Source of the DNA: Cytophagaceae bacterium
Lineage (GTDB): Bacteria > Bacteroidota > Bacteroidia > Cytophagales > Flexibacteraceae
Length of the DNA stretch: 64,000 nucleotides
Reading direction: 5' to 3'
Assembly: GCA_027490155.1 (NCBI GenBank)
Contig: JAIXYP010000005.1
Coordinates: 214,408 to 278,407, forward strand
The notes below the pieces were generated by a model. The model saw nothing but the letters and a program-made list of their open reading frames with translations, ran no database searches and was not told the DNA's origin. Positions 62,599 through 64,000 of this stretch are shown here, piece after piece. The position numbers and the translations under genes were made by a program. How positions within the stretch are numbered: the first letter of the stretch is position 1; every line of letters begins with the position of its first letter.

Positions 62599-63120
62599 TC
62601 ATGCGAAAATTGAGAGCGTACCTGCTACCTCATCGAGGTTCATTGTTTCCGTCAGGATATAATTGGCTCGGCGATAATAATAATGACGTGCAGATAATAC
62701 ATCTAGCAACCAATGGCCAACTTGTTCGGGCTCAAGCTCTGCTAACAAAGGGCGGGAATCGATCTGGCTGATTAGGCGCCGAACGATTGTGCTAATGGGG
62801 GCTTGGACCCACATAACATGTCCTAGCTGCAACATTGTGTCCATGTTATCAAAAAAACAGGGCAGCCCTCCACCTGTAGCAACAATGGTCGGGGTGGTGA
62901 CGATTTTTGCGATGTAGGACAAGGCACTACGCTCCTGCTCTCGAAACCGATAAGGGCCATACTGGGCAAAAAAAGCTGGTATACTGATTCCTGTTCGATC
63001 CTCGATGATCTGGTCTGTATCCAAGAAGGCACGTCCTGTCTTTTTAGCAAGTTTGTGCCCAATGGTTGATTTGCCAGCGGCTGGGAGGCCAATCAGAAAA
63101 AGTACTTGAAAATGCGACAT
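62599..63120 (-). CDS. aroK: Shikimate kinase
   Basis: 173 residues from ATG 63120; the frame to 63156 adds 12 unlikely residues. Walker A GLPAAGKST, shikimate-binding Asp in FLDTDQIIEDRTG, Arg in RFREQE and VATGGGLP. It phosphorylates shikimate at O3 in the chorismate pathway, which also feeds menaquinone. Confidence 0.94.
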   Translation of the reverse strand: MSHFQVLFLIGLPAAGKSTIGHKLAKKTGRAFLDTDQIIEDRTGISIPAFFAQYGPYRFREQERSALSYIAKIVTTPTIVATGGGLPCFFDNMDTMLQLGHVMWVQAPISTIVRRLISQIDSRPLLAELEPEQVGHWLLDVLSARHYYYRRANYILTETMNLDEVAGTLSIFA

Positions 63121-63131
63121 TAGCCAAAAAT

Positions 63132-63166
63132 AAAGCTCTATTCGGTAATGAACCAAATAGAGCTTT
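63132..63166 (-). terminator. Terminator after the T9SS protein at the window end
   Basis: aaagctctatt and aatagagcttt form an 11-base-pair stem on the minus strand between the distal secreted gene and aroK, followed by a T-rich ttatttttgg stretch. Confidence 0.7.
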
Positions 63167-63196
63167 ACGAATATACGGTTTATTTAGTCCTTGGAC

Positions 63197-64000
63197 CTAT
63201 CTGATAACTGTAATTTTTTGGGTCACTGCTTTGCTGCCAGTCTGGACCTTGACAGTATAAACACCTGCACCAAGCTCCGCACCTGTGATATCCGAAAGCA
63301 TAACGGTGGTTTCGTCAGTGCTGATGGATGTGATGGTCTTGGTTGCAACATTGCGTCCTAGCACATCGGTCACGCTAATGGTTACTGGCTGTGCTGTTTG
63401 GGTGCTGAAGAAAATTTTTGTTTCTGCGCTAACAGGGTTGGGATAGATCGAAAGGGCAAGTCCAGGATTTAAGTTGTCCCCAAGATCTGTGACAGCTGCG
63501 TTTCCGATGTTGATATCATCAAGGTAAAGATCATTGCCTGAAGTCCCGCTCTTGAACTCAAACTTGATTTGGAAACCAGCGCGGATCCTGACAGTGCTGA
63601 TGAGTGCAGATTCTGTACGCCACTCAGATGGTTGTGGCGAAAAGACACCCTGCCTAGCGACACCTGTTCCTACGGTTGATAGCGGCGGTGTGGTGCTTGA
63701 GTTGAAAGTACGAGGGTTGAGGCTCCAGCTACTTCCACAATCAGTGCTGAGGAAAATCTTTAATTCGTCTGTATAAGCTGCAGCAGACCTCGGTGCCCAA
63801 GCCATCTTGAACCATAAACGTTGTTGTGTCGTGAGGCCTATCGTGTTAATGACTGGCGAAACAAAGCTTGTGATGTTGTTGCCAGGGGCAGCGCGGTTGC
63901 GCAACCTTAGGGAGGCTTCGCCACCGACTGAGCCTGATACGTCCCGGATCCAGCGGTGGGTGCTGTTGGTGTAGTATTGCCTCCAGACCGTGTTGGTATC
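63197..64000 (-). CDS. T9SS-secreted protein with MAM-like domain, C-terminal part (5' end outside window)
   Basis: The frame stays open to base 64000, so the gene begins beyond the window; the TTG at 63904 is internal. The visible 267 residues hold a jelly-roll, MAM-like domain (EASLRLRNRAAPGNNITSF, LKIFLSTDCGSSWS and FEFKSGTSGNDLYLDDIN) and a canonical T9SS type A sorting domain with YPNPVSAETKIFF and GAGVYTVKVQ near the end. This C-terminal layout is common in M43-type metallopeptidases (cytophagalysins) of Bacteroidota, but the catalytic part is outside, so identity is open. Confidence 0.85.
   Translation of the reverse strand, partial: DTNTVWRQYYTNSTHRWIRDVSGSVGGEASLRLRNRAAPGNNITSFVSPVINTIGLTTQQRLWFKMAWAPRSAAAYTDELKIFLSTDCGSSWSLNPRTFNSSTTPPLSTVGTGVARQGVFSPQPSEWRTESALISTVRIRAGFQIKFEFKSGTSGNDLYLDDINIGNAAVTDLGDNLNPGLALSIYPNPVSAETKIFFSTQTAQPVTISVTDVLGRNVATKTITSISTDETTVMLSDITGAELGAGVYTVKVQTGSKAVTQKITVIR

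Overview
The window reads as a chromosome segment of a free-living Bacteroidota bacterium, possibly near Saprospiria, Chitinophagia or Cytophagia; I cannot name a genus. The evidence is type IX secretion (T9SS) C-terminal sorting domains on secreted proteins, a PorE-like periplasmic protein, menaquinone synthesis (menB), a BatD homologue, a TonB/propeller vitamin B12 uptake operon, an exosortase, frequent absence of Shine-Dalgarno sequences, and recurring TAnnTTTG-like -7 promoter boxes. By eye GC is in the high forties and even throughout. I see no phage, insertion sequence, integron, CRISPR array or rRNA operon. Gene density is high, and both ends of the window cut through genes for large secreted proteins.

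Layout. 2-5896: C-terminal part of a giant repetitive T9SS surface protein. 6043-6918: sugar-isomerase-like TIM barrel. 6940-10699 (minus): a three-gene signalling module of vWA protein, PP2C phosphatase and an unusual membrane-anchored protein kinase (a TerY-P type triad). 10901-13396 (minus): ABC1/UbiB-like kinase, TetR-like regulator and a 70-residue protein. 13440-18151 (minus): cobalamin riboswitch followed by TonB receptor, propeller lipoprotein and a third secreted protein, a B12 uptake operon. 18421-20835: feoAB iron uptake, then a tRNA-Val. 21117-34742: housekeeping genes (ndk, tRNA and isoaspartyl methyltransferases, lspA, mutS2, carA, greA, YdcF, a Rossmann protein, pirin, hflX).

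34951-43962: queA and queG (queuosine), BatD, a conserved 64-residue protein, an orphan CoA-transferase B subunit, exosortase, DUF4920 lipoprotein, menB, YceI protein and a secreted beta-propeller. 44184-51221 (plus): an L-arabinokinase-like GHMP kinase, holB, aldose-epimerase-like protein, the PorE-like OmpA protein and a secreted S10 carboxypeptidase. 51284-55239 (plus): three glycosyltransferases and a methyltransferase, a small surface-glycan cluster. 55236-60607: OmpR-type response regulator and very large sensor kinase, divergent from a secreted charged protein. 60759-63120 (minus): pfkA, purN, aroK. 63197-64000 (minus): C-terminal end of another T9SS-secreted protein.

How they connect: the B12 operon is controlled by a clear riboswitch, and the window also holds queG, whose product is a cobalamin-dependent enzyme. 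Secretion recurs as a theme: T9SS cargo at both ends, the PorE-like factor, lspA for lipoproteins and the exosortase. The most unusual items are the membrane-anchored kinase of the vWA/PP2C triad, the uncharacterised third protein of the B12 operon, the poly-G/C tracts in and beside that operon, and the plant-arabinokinase-like GHMP kinase. I did not find a system that is demonstrably undescribed; the triad variant is the best candidate.
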